Assembly: GCA_963820795.1 (NCBI GenBank)
Contig: CAWGBJ010000016.1
Coordinates: 1 to 64,000 of the forward strand
Length of the DNA: 64,000 nucleotides
Reading direction: 5' to 3'
DNA from: Roseiarcus sp963820795
Lineage (GTDB): Bacteria; Pseudomonadota; Alphaproteobacteria; Rhizobiales; Beijerinckiaceae
The position numbers and the translations under genes are program-made. The notes beneath the pieces are model-generated. The model had not been told where the DNA came from, ran no database searches, and saw only the letters and a program-made list of their open reading frames with translations. This document shows, piece after piece, positions 25,610-33,975 of this stretch; the first letter of the stretch is position 1; the number at the start of each line of letters is the position of its first letter.

Positions 25610-27833
25610 GCCGCGCCGCTCCGACGCGAGCGCCATCCTGGAGGTGAGAGGCCTCAACGTCTATTACGGCCGCTCGCACGCGCTTCAGGGCGTCGATCTG
25701 ACGCTCCAGCAAGGGGTTCTGTCCGTCGTCGGGCGCAACGGCATGGGCAAGACGACGCTGTGCCAGGCGATCATGGGCCTCGTGCACGCGTCGGGCGGGT
25801 CGATTCGCAGCCGCGGACAGGAGCTCATCGGTCTGCCGCCGGCGCGGATCGCCCGTTATGGGATCGGTTATGTGCCGCAGGGGCGTCGCCTCTGGAGGTC
25901 ATTGACCGTCGACGAGCACCTCAAGATGATCGCCGCCCGCCATAGCGGCGCCTGGACGGTCGAACGCGTCTACGATGCATTCCCGCGCCTTGCCGAGCGC
26001 AGGAGCAACGGCGGCGGCCAGCTGTCGGGCGGCGAACAGCAGATGCTGGCGATCGCGCGCGCCCTCGTCACCAACCCGCAGCTCCTGATCATGGACGAGC
26101 CGACGGAAGGTCTGGCCCCGGTCATCGTCTCGCAGGTCGAGGAGATGCTGGCGCGGCTCGGCGCCGAAAGCGACATCGCCATTCTCGTCATCGAACAGAA
26201 CATCGGCGTCGCGACCTCGGTGTCCGATCGTGTCGCCATCATGGTGAATGGCCGGATCAACCGGATCATCGAGTCGGGCCGACTCGCCGCGGATCGCGAT
26301 CTCCAGCAGCGCCTGCTCGGCGTCGGCCGGCATTCGGAGGCGGAGCCGGCGCCGGAAGCGCAGGGCGCCGAGGCTGCAACACCCAAACCGGCGCCGTCGC
26401 CGCGGCGGCCGGGAGCGGCGCCGATGAAGATCTACGTCTCCAATCCTGTTCCGCCGACCCGTTGGTCGCAGCCGGTGCCGAACGCCCGGATCGAGGCCGC
26501 CGCCCGCACCGCGTCGGTCGGCGCCGGCCGTATCGAGGCCGCCGCCGAGCGCCGAGCGCCGGCGCTCGTGGCGAATTCGCCGGGCCGCCCAATCGTTCTC
26601 GTTGTCGGTACGCTCGACACCAAGGGGCCGGAACTGCGCTTCATCCGCGATCTGGTGGCGGCGAGCGGTCTGAGGACCCGGCTCGTCGACGTCTCGACCA
26701 GCGGCAAGCTCGCCACCTGCGACGTCACCGCGCAGGAGATCGCACTGAACCATGCGCGGGGCGGCCCGGGCGTCTTCGGCCGCGAACGCGGCGCCTCGGT
26801 CGCGGCGATGGCCGAAGCCTTCGAGACCTGGATCCGCCGCCAGGGCGACGTCGTCGGGATCATTAGCGCGGCCGGATCAGGCGGGGCGTCGATCGTCGCG
26901 CCCGGCATGCGGACGCTGCCGATCGGCACGCCGAAGATGCTGATTTCCTCGATCGCCTCCGGCGATGTCGGGCGCTACGTTGGACCGAGCGACATCGCCA
27001 TGATGTATTCGGTCACCGACGTGCAGGGCCTGAACAGGATCTCACGACAGGTTCTGGCGAACGGCGCGCAGGCGCTCATCGGCATGGTCAAGGCGCGGCT
27101 CGCCGAGCGCGAGACCGCTCGCAAGGTCCGCGGCGCCGTCAACGCGCGCGCTGTCGGGCTGACGATGTTCGGCGTCACCACCCCCTGCGTCCAGCAGATC
27201 GCGCAATCGCTCGAGCCGGAGTGGGAATGTCTCGTCTTCCACGCGACCGGGGTCGGCGGCCGGTCGATGGAGAAGCTGATCGACGGCGGCGTCCTCGACG
27301 GCGTCATCGACATCACCACGACCGAGGTCGCCGACATGCTGATGGGGGGCGTTCTGCCCGCGGATGAAGACCGCTTCGGCGCCGTCATCCGGTCGCGAAC
27401 GCCCTATATCGGATCGGTCGGCGCGCTCGACATGGTCAACTTCGGACCGCCGGAGACAGTGCCTGCTGGATACAAGGAACGGCTGCTGCACGTCCACAAC
27501 CCGCAGGTCACGCTGATGCGCACGACCGCTGCGGAGAACGAGCGCATCGGGCGCTGGATCGGCGAACGCCTGAACCGCATGGATGGGCCGGTGCGCTTCT
27601 TCCTGCCGCAAGCCGGCGTGTCCGCCCTCGATGCCGCCGGGCAGCCGTTCTGGGATCCCGACGCCGATGCTGCGCTCTTTCGCGCGCTCGACGAGACCGT
27701 GCGCCAGACCGCGAACCGCCAGCTCATTCGCATCCGGCGCCACATCAACGACCCGGAATTCGCCGCCGCGGTCGTCGACGCCTTCCGAGCGCTGCATGGG
27801 CGGCTGGCCGGACGAAGGCGGATCACGAGGTGA
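25602..27833 (+). CDS. LivF-type ABC ATPase fused to a Tm-1-like (UPF0261) domain
   Basis: A 743-residue two-part protein. Residues 10-240 are a LivF-like ATPase: Walker A VGRNGMGKTTL, GYVPQGRRLW, signature QLSGGEQQMLAIARAL, Walker B LLIMDEPTEGLAP and H-loop IEQN. Residues about 245-325 are an Ala/Pro-rich linker. Residues about 325-735 are the UPF0261/Tm-1-like ATP-binding domain: VLVVGTLDTKGPELRFIRDLVAA, FETWIRRQGDVVGIISAAGSGGASI, TVGLTMFGVTTPC-like segment, ECLVFHATGVGGRSMEKLIDGG, DITTTEVADMLMGG and SVGALDMVNFGP. The UPF0261 domain of tomato Tm-1 binds ATP and inhibits tobamovirus replication; its bacterial role is not established. The ATPase half should serve with LivG in the importer. 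The gene is coupled to the next by a GTGA overlap. Confidence 0.85.
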   Translation: MAEPRRSDASAILEVRGLNVYYGRSHALQGVDLTLQQGVLSVVGRNGMGKTTLCQAIMGLVHASGGSIRSRGQELIGLPPARIARYGIGYVPQGRRLWRSLTVDEHLKMIAARHSGAWTVERVYDAFPRLAERRSNGGGQLSGGEQQMLAIARALVTNPQLLIMDEPTEGLAPVIVSQVEEMLARLGAESDIAILVIEQNIGVATSVSDRVAIMVNGRINRIIESGRLAADRDLQQRLLGVGRHSEAEPAPEAQGAEAATPKPAPSPRRPGAAPMKIYVSNPVPPTRWSQPVPNARIEAAARTASVGAGRIEAAAERRAPALVANSPGRPIVLVVGTLDTKGPELRFIRDLVAASGLRTRLVDVSTSGKLATCDVTAQEIALNHARGGPGVFGRERGASVAAMAEAFETWIRRQGDVVGIISAAGSGGASIVAPGMRTLPIGTPKMLISSIASGDVGRYVGPSDIAMMYSVTDVQGLNRISRQVLANGAQALIGMVKARLAERETARKVRGAVNARAVGLTMFGVTTPCVQQIAQSLEPEWECLVFHATGVGGRSMEKLIDGGVLDGVIDITTTEVADMLMGGVLPADEDRFGAVIRSRTPYIGSVGALDMVNFGPPETVPAGYKERLLHVHNPQVTLMRTTAAENERIGRWIGERLNRMDGPVRFFLPQAGVSALDAAGQPFWDPDADAALFRALDETVRQTANRQLIRIRRHINDPEFAAAVVDAFRALHGRLAGRRRITR

Positions 27834-28672
27834 TCATGCCGCGATTCGAGCGCAAGGCCCTGATCGAGAAATTCCGCGCGATGGCTCGGCGCGGCGAGCC
27901 GATCGTTGGCGGCGGGGCGGGAATCGGGCTTTCGGCCAAATGCGAGGAGGCCGGCGGCATCGACCTCATTGTCATCTACAATTCCGGTCGCTACCGCATG
28001 GCCGGCAGAGGCTCGCTCGCCGGTCTTCTGGCCTACGGCGACGCCAATGCGATCGTCCTAGAAATGGCAGGCGAAGTGCTGCCGGTGGTCAAGCGCACAC
28101 CCGTCCTCGCCGGCGTTAACGGCACCGATCCGTTCCGCGACATGGACGTTTTCCTCGATCAGATCAGGGCGCTCGGCTTCGCCGGAGTGCAGAATTTTCC
28201 GACGGTCGGTCTGATTGACGGAACGCTCAGAGCCAATCTCGAGGAGACGGGCATGTCCTACGCCCTCGAGGTCGACATGATCGCCAAGGCGCACGCCAAG
28301 GATATGCTGACGACGCCCTACGTATTCTCTGAAGCCGAGGCGGAGGCGATGGCCCGGGCCGGCGCGGACATCATCGTCTGCCATCTTGGGTTGACGACGG
28401 GCGGCGCCATCGGCGCCGGGACGGCTCGCCGGCTCGAAGATTGCCCGGCGCTGATCGACGCCTGGGCGGACGCGGCGCTCAGCGTCAGGCCGGACATCCT
28501 CGTGCTCGCGCACGGCGGACCGCTCGCCGAACCGGCCGACGCCGAATTCATCATGAACCGCTGCAAAGTCGTCCACGGCTTTTACGGGGCGTCGTCGATG
28601 GAGCGGTTGCCGGTCGAGCGGGCGCTGACCGAACAGGTGCGAAGCTTCAAGGCGATAGGACGGAAACACTAA
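27830..28672 (+). CDS. TIM-barrel enzyme of the phosphoenolpyruvate hydrolase-like family
   Basis: A 280-residue protein of the PEP_hydrolase-like (TIM-barrel) family: GEPIVGGGAGIGLSAKCEEAGGIDLIVIYNSGRYRMAGRGSLAGLLAYGDAN near the N-terminus (written here as its key pieces GGGAGIGLSAK and YNSGRYRMAGRG), VLAGVNGTDPF, GFAGVQNFPTVGLIDG and ADIIVCHLGLTTGGAIGA. In plants and fungi this domain is joined to the UPF0261 domain in one Tm-1-type protein. Here it is a separate gene overlapping the UPF0261 fusion by four bases, so the two proteins very likely act together. Reaction unknown; carbon-carbon bond or enol-substrate chemistry is suggested by the fold only. Confidence 0.8.
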   Translation: MIMPRFERKALIEKFRAMARRGEPIVGGGAGIGLSAKCEEAGGIDLIVIYNSGRYRMAGRGSLAGLLAYGDANAIVLEMAGEVLPVVKRTPVLAGVNGTDPFRDMDVFLDQIRALGFAGVQNFPTVGLIDGTLRANLEETGMSYALEVDMIAKAHAKDMLTTPYVFSEAEAEAMARAGADIIVCHLGLTTGGAIGAGTARRLEDCPALIDAWADAALSVRPDILVLAHGGPLAEPADAEFIMNRCKVVHGFYGASSMERLPVERALTEQVRSFKAIGRKH

Positions 28673-28723
28673 CCGAGCGAAGGCAGCGCCGCGCGTGACT
28701 GCGGCCCGAAGGGGAGGTTGAAA

Positions 28724-31700
28724 ATGTCCGGACTTCTGATCGGCACGCTGATCCTCTGGCTGATCATCGCGATCGTCGTCATCGTGGTGGTCGTCTATGT
28801 GGTGAACTGGCTCTATCACCGCTCGTCGAAGGAAGTGTCGTTCGTCCGCACCGGCTTCCTCGGCGAGAGTGTGGTCATCGACGGCGGCGCGTTCGTCCTG
28901 CCGTTCATTCACGACTTCACCCCAGTGAACATGAATGTATTGCCGATGCAGATCGTGCGCGAGAAGGGCGACGCGCTGATCACCCGCGATCGTATGCGGA
29001 TCGACATCGAGGCGGACTTCTACGTTCGGGTGCAGGCTTCGCGCGAGGCCGTGTCGATCGCCGCCGCGACGCTTGGCCGTCGCACGCTGGAGCCCGAACG
29101 GCTGCATGCCCTGCTGTCCGGCAAGTTCGTCTCGGCGCTGCGCTCCGTCGCCTCGGAAATGACGATGGAGCAGATGCACGAGGAGCGCGGCGATTATGTC
29201 GCCCGCGTCAAGGCTGCCGCGGCCGAGGCGCTGGCGCAAAACGGTCTCGAGCTCGAATCGGTCGCCATCACCGACCTCGACCAGACGGATCTCGAGTTTT
29301 TCAACCCCTCCAATCGCTTCGATGCGGAAGGTCTGACCCGGCTGATCGAAGACATCGAGGAGCGGCGCAAGCTGCGCAACGACATCGAACAGGATTCGAT
29401 GATCAAGATTCGCAGCCGCAACCTCGAGGCCGAGCGCCGGGCGCTCGAGATCGAGCGCGACACCGAAGCCGCCCGCCTCGAGCAGCAGCGCGACATCGAA
29501 ATGCGCCGCGCATTGCAGCGGACAGAGGTCGCCCGCGAGCGGGCTCTGCGCGAAACCGAAGCCGAGCAGGCGCAGATATCCGCCCGCGAAGCGATCGAAA
29601 AGGCGCGCATCGCCAACGAGCAGGCGATCAGCGAGGCGCGCATCGCTTCCGAGCGCGAGATCCGGCAGAAGGAAATCGAGCGCACCCGGGCGGTCGAGGA
29701 AGTCGAGATCGTGGCGCGCGAAGAGATCGAGCGCGCGCGCATCCATAATCAGCAGTCGGTCGATACCGCCCGCATCGCCTCCGAACGCGAGGTGCGGCAG
29801 AAAGAAATCGAACGGACGCGGACCATCGAAGAGGCGGAGATCGAAGCGCGCGAAGCGACGGAGAAGCTTCGCATCACCCAGATGGCGATGATCAACGCGG
29901 AGCGGATCGCGTCCGACGAGCGCACCCGCTCGCTCGAAATCCTGCGCACCCGGGCCATCGAGGAAGCGGAAATTGCGGCGCAGAAGGCGATCGAGGCCGC
30001 CAAGATTGCGCGCGAGCAGTCGCTGGCGGCGAATCGGATCGCCGCCGAACAGGCGACCCGCGCGCTCGAGATCGCGCGCAGCCAGGCGCTCGATGAAGCC
30101 GGGATCAATGCGCGCGAATCGACGGAAAGCGCCCGCATCGCTCAGGAGGAGCGGGTTCGCGGGCTGGAAATCGCCCGAAACCGGGTGATCGAGGAAGCCG
30201 ACATCGCGGCGCGGGAGGCGATCGAGGCGGCGCGCATCGCGCAGGAGAAGAATATCGCGCTCTCCCGCATCATGAGCCAGCAGGAGACCCAGGGTCAGGA
30301 GATCGCTCGCCGGCGCGCGCTCGACGAGGCGGAGATCAGGGCGCACGAGGCGGTGGAGGCGGCGCGGATCGCCGAGGAGAAGGCTCTGGCGGCCGAGCGC
30401 ATCCAGTCCGAGCAGGCGACGCGCGGGCTCGAGATTGCGCGGACGGAAGCGATCGAAGCGGCGGAGATCAAGGCGCGCGAAGCCGTCGAAGCGACCCGCA
30501 TTGCACAGGAGAAGGCTCTGGCGGCGGAACGGATCCAGGCCGAGCAGGAAACCCGCGGGCGCGAGATCGAGCGAAGCGAGGCGATCGAGGCGGCCGAACT
30601 CCGGCGCCGCGACGCCGTCGAGCGGCAGCGGATCGGCGTCGAGCTGGCGCTGGAAACCGATCGGATCGCGTCGCAGCAAACCCGCGAGGTCCTGAACATC
30701 CAGCAGAAAAAGGCGATTGAGATCGCCGACGAGGATCGCGCTATCGAGCTCTCATCCAAGAAGACCGAGAGGATCCAGGCCGACCGGCAGGTGCGGCAGG
30801 CCGAGATCGTCGCAAGGCAGAACGTCGACCGGACGGATATCGAGCGGGAGCAGGCGCTCGAGGCTGCACGGCTCGAGCGGCGCCGGGCGCTCGAGCAGCT
30901 CGAGATCGCTCGCGCACAGGCGTTGCAGGAAGCCGAGATCGCCTCGCGCGAGGAGATCGAGCGCGCCCGCATCGCCTCGGAGCGCGGGCTTGACGAGGCG
31001 CGGGTCAACCGCGAGCGCGACTTGCGCCGGCTGGAGATCGAGCGCGAGCGGATCGTCGAGACGGTGATGATGGAAAAGGCGATCGCCATCTTTCAGAAGT
31101 CGCTCGAGCAATCGGCGGCCCAGGCGGAGGCCGAGAATGCACGGGCCAGGGCGACTGAGGCGCAGGAGCGCGTCATCACGGTTCGCGAAAGCGAGATCGC
31201 CCGCCGGCGCAGGTCGATCGAGGTGCTGATCGCCGAGAAGGAGGCCGAGGAGAAGCGCATCGCGGCGGAAGCCGAGCGCATCCGCGCCGCGGTCGAGGCC
31301 GAGGCGCAGCGACTGCTCAACGAAGCGGAGAACGTGCTCAGCGACGGAGCGCGCCAGTCGCTCTTCCGGCGCAAGCTCCTCGACCGGGTCGAGGGCATCG
31401 TGCGCGAGAGCGTCCGGCCGATGGAGAAGATCGAGGGCATCCGCATCCTGCAGGTCGACGGGCTCAATGGCGGCGGCAACGGCTCCGGCGGTCGCAGCGC
31501 GACGGACGAAGTGATCGATTCGGCGCTCCGCTATCGCGTCCAGGCGCCGCTGATCGATTCCATTCTGGCCGACATCGGCGTCGAGGGCGGCAGCCTGGCC
31601 AAGATGCCGGGCCTTATCCGCGAGGCGCGCGATATGCAGGGAATCCGCAAGGACACCGCGCCGAAGAAGGAGCCCGACGGCGCAGCCGCGGCGCCTGTCA

Positions 31701-31747
31701 TCGCCGCGCCCGCCGGGGCCGGCGGTTCTCCGCGCAAGAAGAGCTGA
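28724..31747 (+). CDS. giant flotillin-like SPFH protein with hendecad repeats
   Basis: A 1007-residue membrane protein, about twice the usual bacterial flotillin length. It has one transmembrane helix at residues 3-30, then an SPFH/Band 7 domain to about residue 200 (KEVSFVRTGFLGESVVIDGGAFVLP, ADFYVRVQASREAVSIAA, GLELESVAITDLDQTDLEFFNP). From there to about residue 860 it is charged coiled coil. Copies of an EI-R--A-EEAEI-ARE segment start at residues 319, 363, 407, 451, 484, 528, 572 and 616 (counted from a TTG two codons before the ATG). The spacings are 44, 44, 44, 33, 44, 44 and 44, all multiples of 11. The C-terminal domain (VLSDGARQSLFRRKLLDRV) is flotillin-like. ATG 28724 has a GGGGAGG ribosome-binding site. 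It probably forms oligomeric membrane platforms; why it sits in a catabolic cluster is unknown. Confidence 0.85.
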   Translation: MSGLLIGTLILWLIIAIVVIVVVVYVVNWLYHRSSKEVSFVRTGFLGESVVIDGGAFVLPFIHDFTPVNMNVLPMQIVREKGDALITRDRMRIDIEADFYVRVQASREAVSIAAATLGRRTLEPERLHALLSGKFVSALRSVASEMTMEQMHEERGDYVARVKAAAAEALAQNGLELESVAITDLDQTDLEFFNPSNRFDAEGLTRLIEDIEERRKLRNDIEQDSMIKIRSRNLEAERRALEIERDTEAARLEQQRDIEMRRALQRTEVARERALRETEAEQAQISAREAIEKARIANEQAISEARIASEREIRQKEIERTRAVEEVEIVAREEIERARIHNQQSVDTARIASEREVRQKEIERTRTIEEAEIEAREATEKLRITQMAMINAERIASDERTRSLEILRTRAIEEAEIAAQKAIEAAKIAREQSLAANRIAAEQATRALEIARSQALDEAGINARESTESARIAQEERVRGLEIARNRVIEEADIAAREAIEAARIAQEKNIALSRIMSQQETQGQEIARRRALDEAEIRAHEAVEAARIAEEKALAAERIQSEQATRGLEIARTEAIEAAEIKAREAVEATRIAQEKALAAERIQAEQETRGREIERSEAIEAAELRRRDAVERQRIGVELALETDRIASQQTREVLNIQQKKAIEIADEDRAIELSSKKTERIQADRQVRQAEIVARQNVDRTDIEREQALEAARLERRRALEQLEIARAQALQEAEIASREEIERARIASERGLDEARVNRERDLRRLEIERERIVETVMMEKAIAIFQKSLEQSAAQAEAENARARATEAQERVITVRESEIARRRRSIEVLIAEKEAEEKRIAAEAERIRAAVEAEAQRLLNEAENVLSDGARQSLFRRKLLDRVEGIVRESVRPMEKIEGIRILQVDGLNGGGNGSGGRSATDEVIDSALRYRVQAPLIDSILADIGVEGGSLAKMPGLIREARDMQGIRKDTAPKKEPDGAAAAPVIAAPAGAGGSPRKKS

Positions 31748-31754
31748 AGGTCGA

Positions 31755-32192
31755 ATGGCGCGCGTCTTCGTCTCGAGCGTTGTGAATGCCCGCAGCGATC
31801 GGGTGTGGGCGCGCGTGCGCGACTTCAACGGGTTGCCGAACTGGCATCCCGCAATCGCCGAGAGCCGCATCGAGGGCGGCGAGCCGGCGGACAAGATCGG
31901 CTGCGTACGCGATTTCCGGCTGCGAAACGGCGATCGGATCCGCGAAAAGCTGTTGGGTCTTTCCGACTACGACATGTTTTGCACCTATTCCATTCTGGAA
32001 TCACCGATGGGGGTGGAAAATTATGTCGCGACGCTGCGCCTGACCCCGGTGACCGACGGCGAGCGCACGTTTGTCGAGTGGACGGCCGAGTTCGATTGCA
32101 CCCCGGAACGGGAGGCGGAGCTGATCGCCAACATCGGCGGCGGCGTCTTCCAGGGCGGCTTTGACGCGCTGAAACGCGCGTTCGGAGGCTGA
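31755..32192 (+). CDS. SRPBCC-family protein, first of a tandem pair
   Basis: A 145-residue protein of the START/polyketide-cyclase-like (SRPBCC) fold: VSSVVNARSDRVWARVRDFNGLPNWHPAIAESRI, CVRDFRLRNGDRIREKLL, FCTYSILESPMGVENYVATLRL and TFVEWTAEF. Such small proteins bind hydrophobic ligands in a deep cavity. In CO-dehydrogenase and related molybdenum-hydroxylase clusters an SRPBCC protein (CoxG) assists membrane attachment or maturation. It is followed three bases later by a paralogue with the same DFNG--WHPA pattern, so the pair arose by tandem duplication. Seven bases separate it from the flotillin gene. Confidence 0.8.
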   Translation: MARVFVSSVVNARSDRVWARVRDFNGLPNWHPAIAESRIEGGEPADKIGCVRDFRLRNGDRIREKLLGLSDYDMFCTYSILESPMGVENYVATLRLTPVTDGERTFVEWTAEFDCTPEREAELIANIGGGVFQGGFDALKRAFGG

Positions 32193-32194
32193 CC

Positions 32195-32638
32195 TTGCCG
32201 CGGATCGTCAAGAGCACGATCATCGACGCCCCGTGCGATCGGGTCTGGGAGGTCCTGCGCGACTTCAACGGCCATGATTCCTGGCATCCGGCGGTTGCCA
32301 CCAGCATGATCGAGCGGGGGCAGAGCGCAGACAGGATCGGCTGCGTGCGCCGGTTTCGGCTAGCGGACGGGGCCGAGCTTCGCGAGCAATTGCTGGCGCT
32401 TTCCGACCTGGAGCAGAGCTTCAGCTATTGCCTGCTCGACACGCCGATCCCGCTGTTCAATTATGTCGCCCATGTCCGTCTCCTCCCGGTCACCGACGGC
32501 GACCGCACCTTCTGGCACTGGGAGTCGCGCTTCACCACCCGCGTCGAGGACGAGGCGCGCCTGACGGAGATGGTCGGCGAGCAGATCTATCAGGCCGGGT
32601 TCGAGGCGATCCGCAACCGCCTGCGCGAAGCTGTGTGA
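32195..32638 (+). CDS. SRPBCC-family protein, second of a tandem pair
   Basis: A 147-residue paralogue of the preceding protein: STIIDAPCDRVWEVLRDFNGHDSWHPAVATSMIE, CVRRFRLADGAELREQLL, FSYCLLDTPIPLFNYVAHVRLLPV and TFWHWESRF. Start TTG 32195 lies two bases after the previous stop, so translation is probably coupled. The two copies keep the same length and core motifs but differ along most positions, which suggests an old duplication and separate roles, or a heterodimer. A ligand or cofactor-delivery role for the molybdenum hydroxylase encoded next is inferred from position. Confidence 0.8.
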   Translation: MPRIVKSTIIDAPCDRVWEVLRDFNGHDSWHPAVATSMIERGQSADRIGCVRRFRLADGAELREQLLALSDLEQSFSYCLLDTPIPLFNYVAHVRLLPVTDGDRTFWHWESRFTTRVEDEARLTEMVGEQIYQAGFEAIRNRLREAV

Positions 32639-32652
32639 GGGGGCCAGCCACA

Positions 32653-33474
32653 ATGCCGCTCAGCGTTAGAACCTGCACTTCGCCTGCCGAGGCGGCGGCC
32701 GCGCTCGCCTCGGATCGCGGGGCGCGATACATCGCCGGCGGCACGCTGATCATGCGCGCCGTCAACGACGGCGATGTCGGCATCACCACGCTGGTGCGGC
32801 TCGCGGATCGGGCGCTCGCGCAAGTCCGGACGAGCGGGGCTCGCGTGACGATCGGCGCGGAAGTGACGCTGGCGCAGATCCTGCGGGAACGCGAGCTCGC
32901 CTTCCTCCATCCAGTCGTGCGTTCGATCGGCGGGCCAGCCGTCAGAACCATGGGCACGGTCGGCGGCAACCTGTTCGCGCCCTCGCCCTTCGGCGATCTA
33001 ACGGTCGCGCTGCTCGCGCTGGACGCGACCGTCGCCGTGCAGAGCGGCTATGGCGCGCGCGACATCGGCCTCGAGGAGTTCCTGGCGGGGCGCGATCGGG
33101 CGGCCGGAACGGTGGTTGCCGGCGTCACCTTCGAGCGGCCTTCCAACCCGGACTCCTTTCGCTACCGCAAGTTTGCCCGGGTCAAGCCGAAAGGCGCCTC
33201 GGTCGTGTCGATCGCCGCTCGCCTGCCCAATATCAGCGGCCGCGTGTCCGGCGCGCGCATCGCCTACGGCGCCATGGCGCCGACCGCCATTCGGGCGAAA
33301 TCGGCCGAGCGGGCGCTCGAAGGACGAACGCTCGACGAGGCGGGCGTCGCCGCGGCTGTCGGCGCGGCGGCGGAGGGGACAGCGCCGGCGACCGACGCCA
33401 TCGCCAGCGCCTGGTATCGCCGCGAGGTCGTTGGCGTGCAATTGCGCCGGCTGCTGCTCGGCGTGGAGGGCTAG
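32653..33474 (+). CDS. molybdenum hydroxylase FAD-binding (medium) subunit
   Basis: A 273-residue CoxM/xanthine-dehydrogenase-type FAD subunit. FAD contacts are recognisable in ARYIAGGTLIMRAVNDGD (residues 25-42) and GGPAVRTMGTVGGNLFAPSPFGDL (about 97-120, the T-x-GGN-L-x-SP motif). The C-terminal CO_deh_flav_C region follows (RYRKFARVKPKGASVVSIAARL). It passes electrons from the 2Fe-2S subunit to the final acceptor. ATG 32653 lies 15 bases after the SRPBCC gene and the next subunit begins ten bases after its stop. Order medium-small-large equals the coxMSL order. Confidence 0.9.
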   Translation: MPLSVRTCTSPAEAAAALASDRGARYIAGGTLIMRAVNDGDVGITTLVRLADRALAQVRTSGARVTIGAEVTLAQILRERELAFLHPVVRSIGGPAVRTMGTVGGNLFAPSPFGDLTVALLALDATVAVQSGYGARDIGLEEFLAGRDRAAGTVVAGVTFERPSNPDSFRYRKFARVKPKGASVVSIAARLPNISGRVSGARIAYGAMAPTAIRAKSAERALEGRTLDEAGVAAAVGAAAEGTAPATDAIASAWYRREVVGVQLRRLLLGVEG

Positions 33475-33483
33475 AGAGTCGCG

Positions 33484-33963
33484 ATGCCGCTGACCCCGCT
33501 TCAGTTCATCCACAACGGCCGTGAGGTCGCGGTGTTCGCTCCCGGCGGAGCGAACCTTCTCATGGTCTTGCGCGATCTCGTCGGCGACCATTCGCCGAAG
33601 TTCGGCTGCGGACAGGGGGGGTGCGGCGCCTGCACGGTCCTTATCGACGGCGATCCGGTCGTCTCCTGCGTGACGCTGGCCGAAAGCGTCGCCGGCCGGT
33701 CGATCGAGACGGCCGACGGGCTCAAGACCGGCCCCGACCTCCACCCGCTACAGACGGCATTCATGGAAAATTTCGCCGCGCAGTGCGGCTATTGCACGCC
33801 GGGCATGCTGATGGCCGCCAAGGCGCTCATCGACCGCAACCCCTCGCCGAGCCGCAGCGAGGTCGTCGAGGCGATCTCCGGCAACATCTGTCGCTGCACC
33901 GGCTATGAACCGATCATCAACGCGATCCTCGCCGCCGCCGGACGCGGCGCGCGGCGCGCCTGA
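33484..33963 (+). CDS. molybdenum hydroxylase 2Fe-2S (small) subunit
   Basis: A 159-residue CoxS-type subunit with both iron-sulfur domains. The plant-ferredoxin-like cluster uses FGCGQGGCGACTVL (residues 40-53) plus the cysteine in VVSCVTL near 62. The helical domain carries AQCGYCTPGM (about 100-109) and NICRCTGY (about 136-143). All eight cluster cysteines are present, so electron transfer should work. It hands electrons from the molybdenum cofactor in the large subunit to the FAD subunit. Twelve bases separate it from the large-subunit gene. Confidence 0.95.
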   Translation: MPLTPLQFIHNGREVAVFAPGGANLLMVLRDLVGDHSPKFGCGQGGCGACTVLIDGDPVVSCVTLAESVAGRSIETADGLKTGPDLHPLQTAFMENFAAQCGYCTPGMLMAAKALIDRNPSPSRSEVVEAISGNICRCTGYEPIINAILAAAGRGARRA

Positions 33964-33975
33964 AGGGCTTGAGCC

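Noticed and set aside
29680..30560. CRISPR or satellite array in the 132-bp direct repeats
   Set aside because: The repeats are diverged, coding, in frame, and have no spacers of unique sequence; they encode hendecads of the flotillin rod.
28058..30679. 873-codon open frame on the minus strand
   Set aside because: It is the complement of the flotillin repeat region; the open frame results from the repeated GC-rich, Glu/Arg/Ala-coding sequence. The plus-strand protein has clear SPFH and coiled-coil features and a ribosome-binding site.
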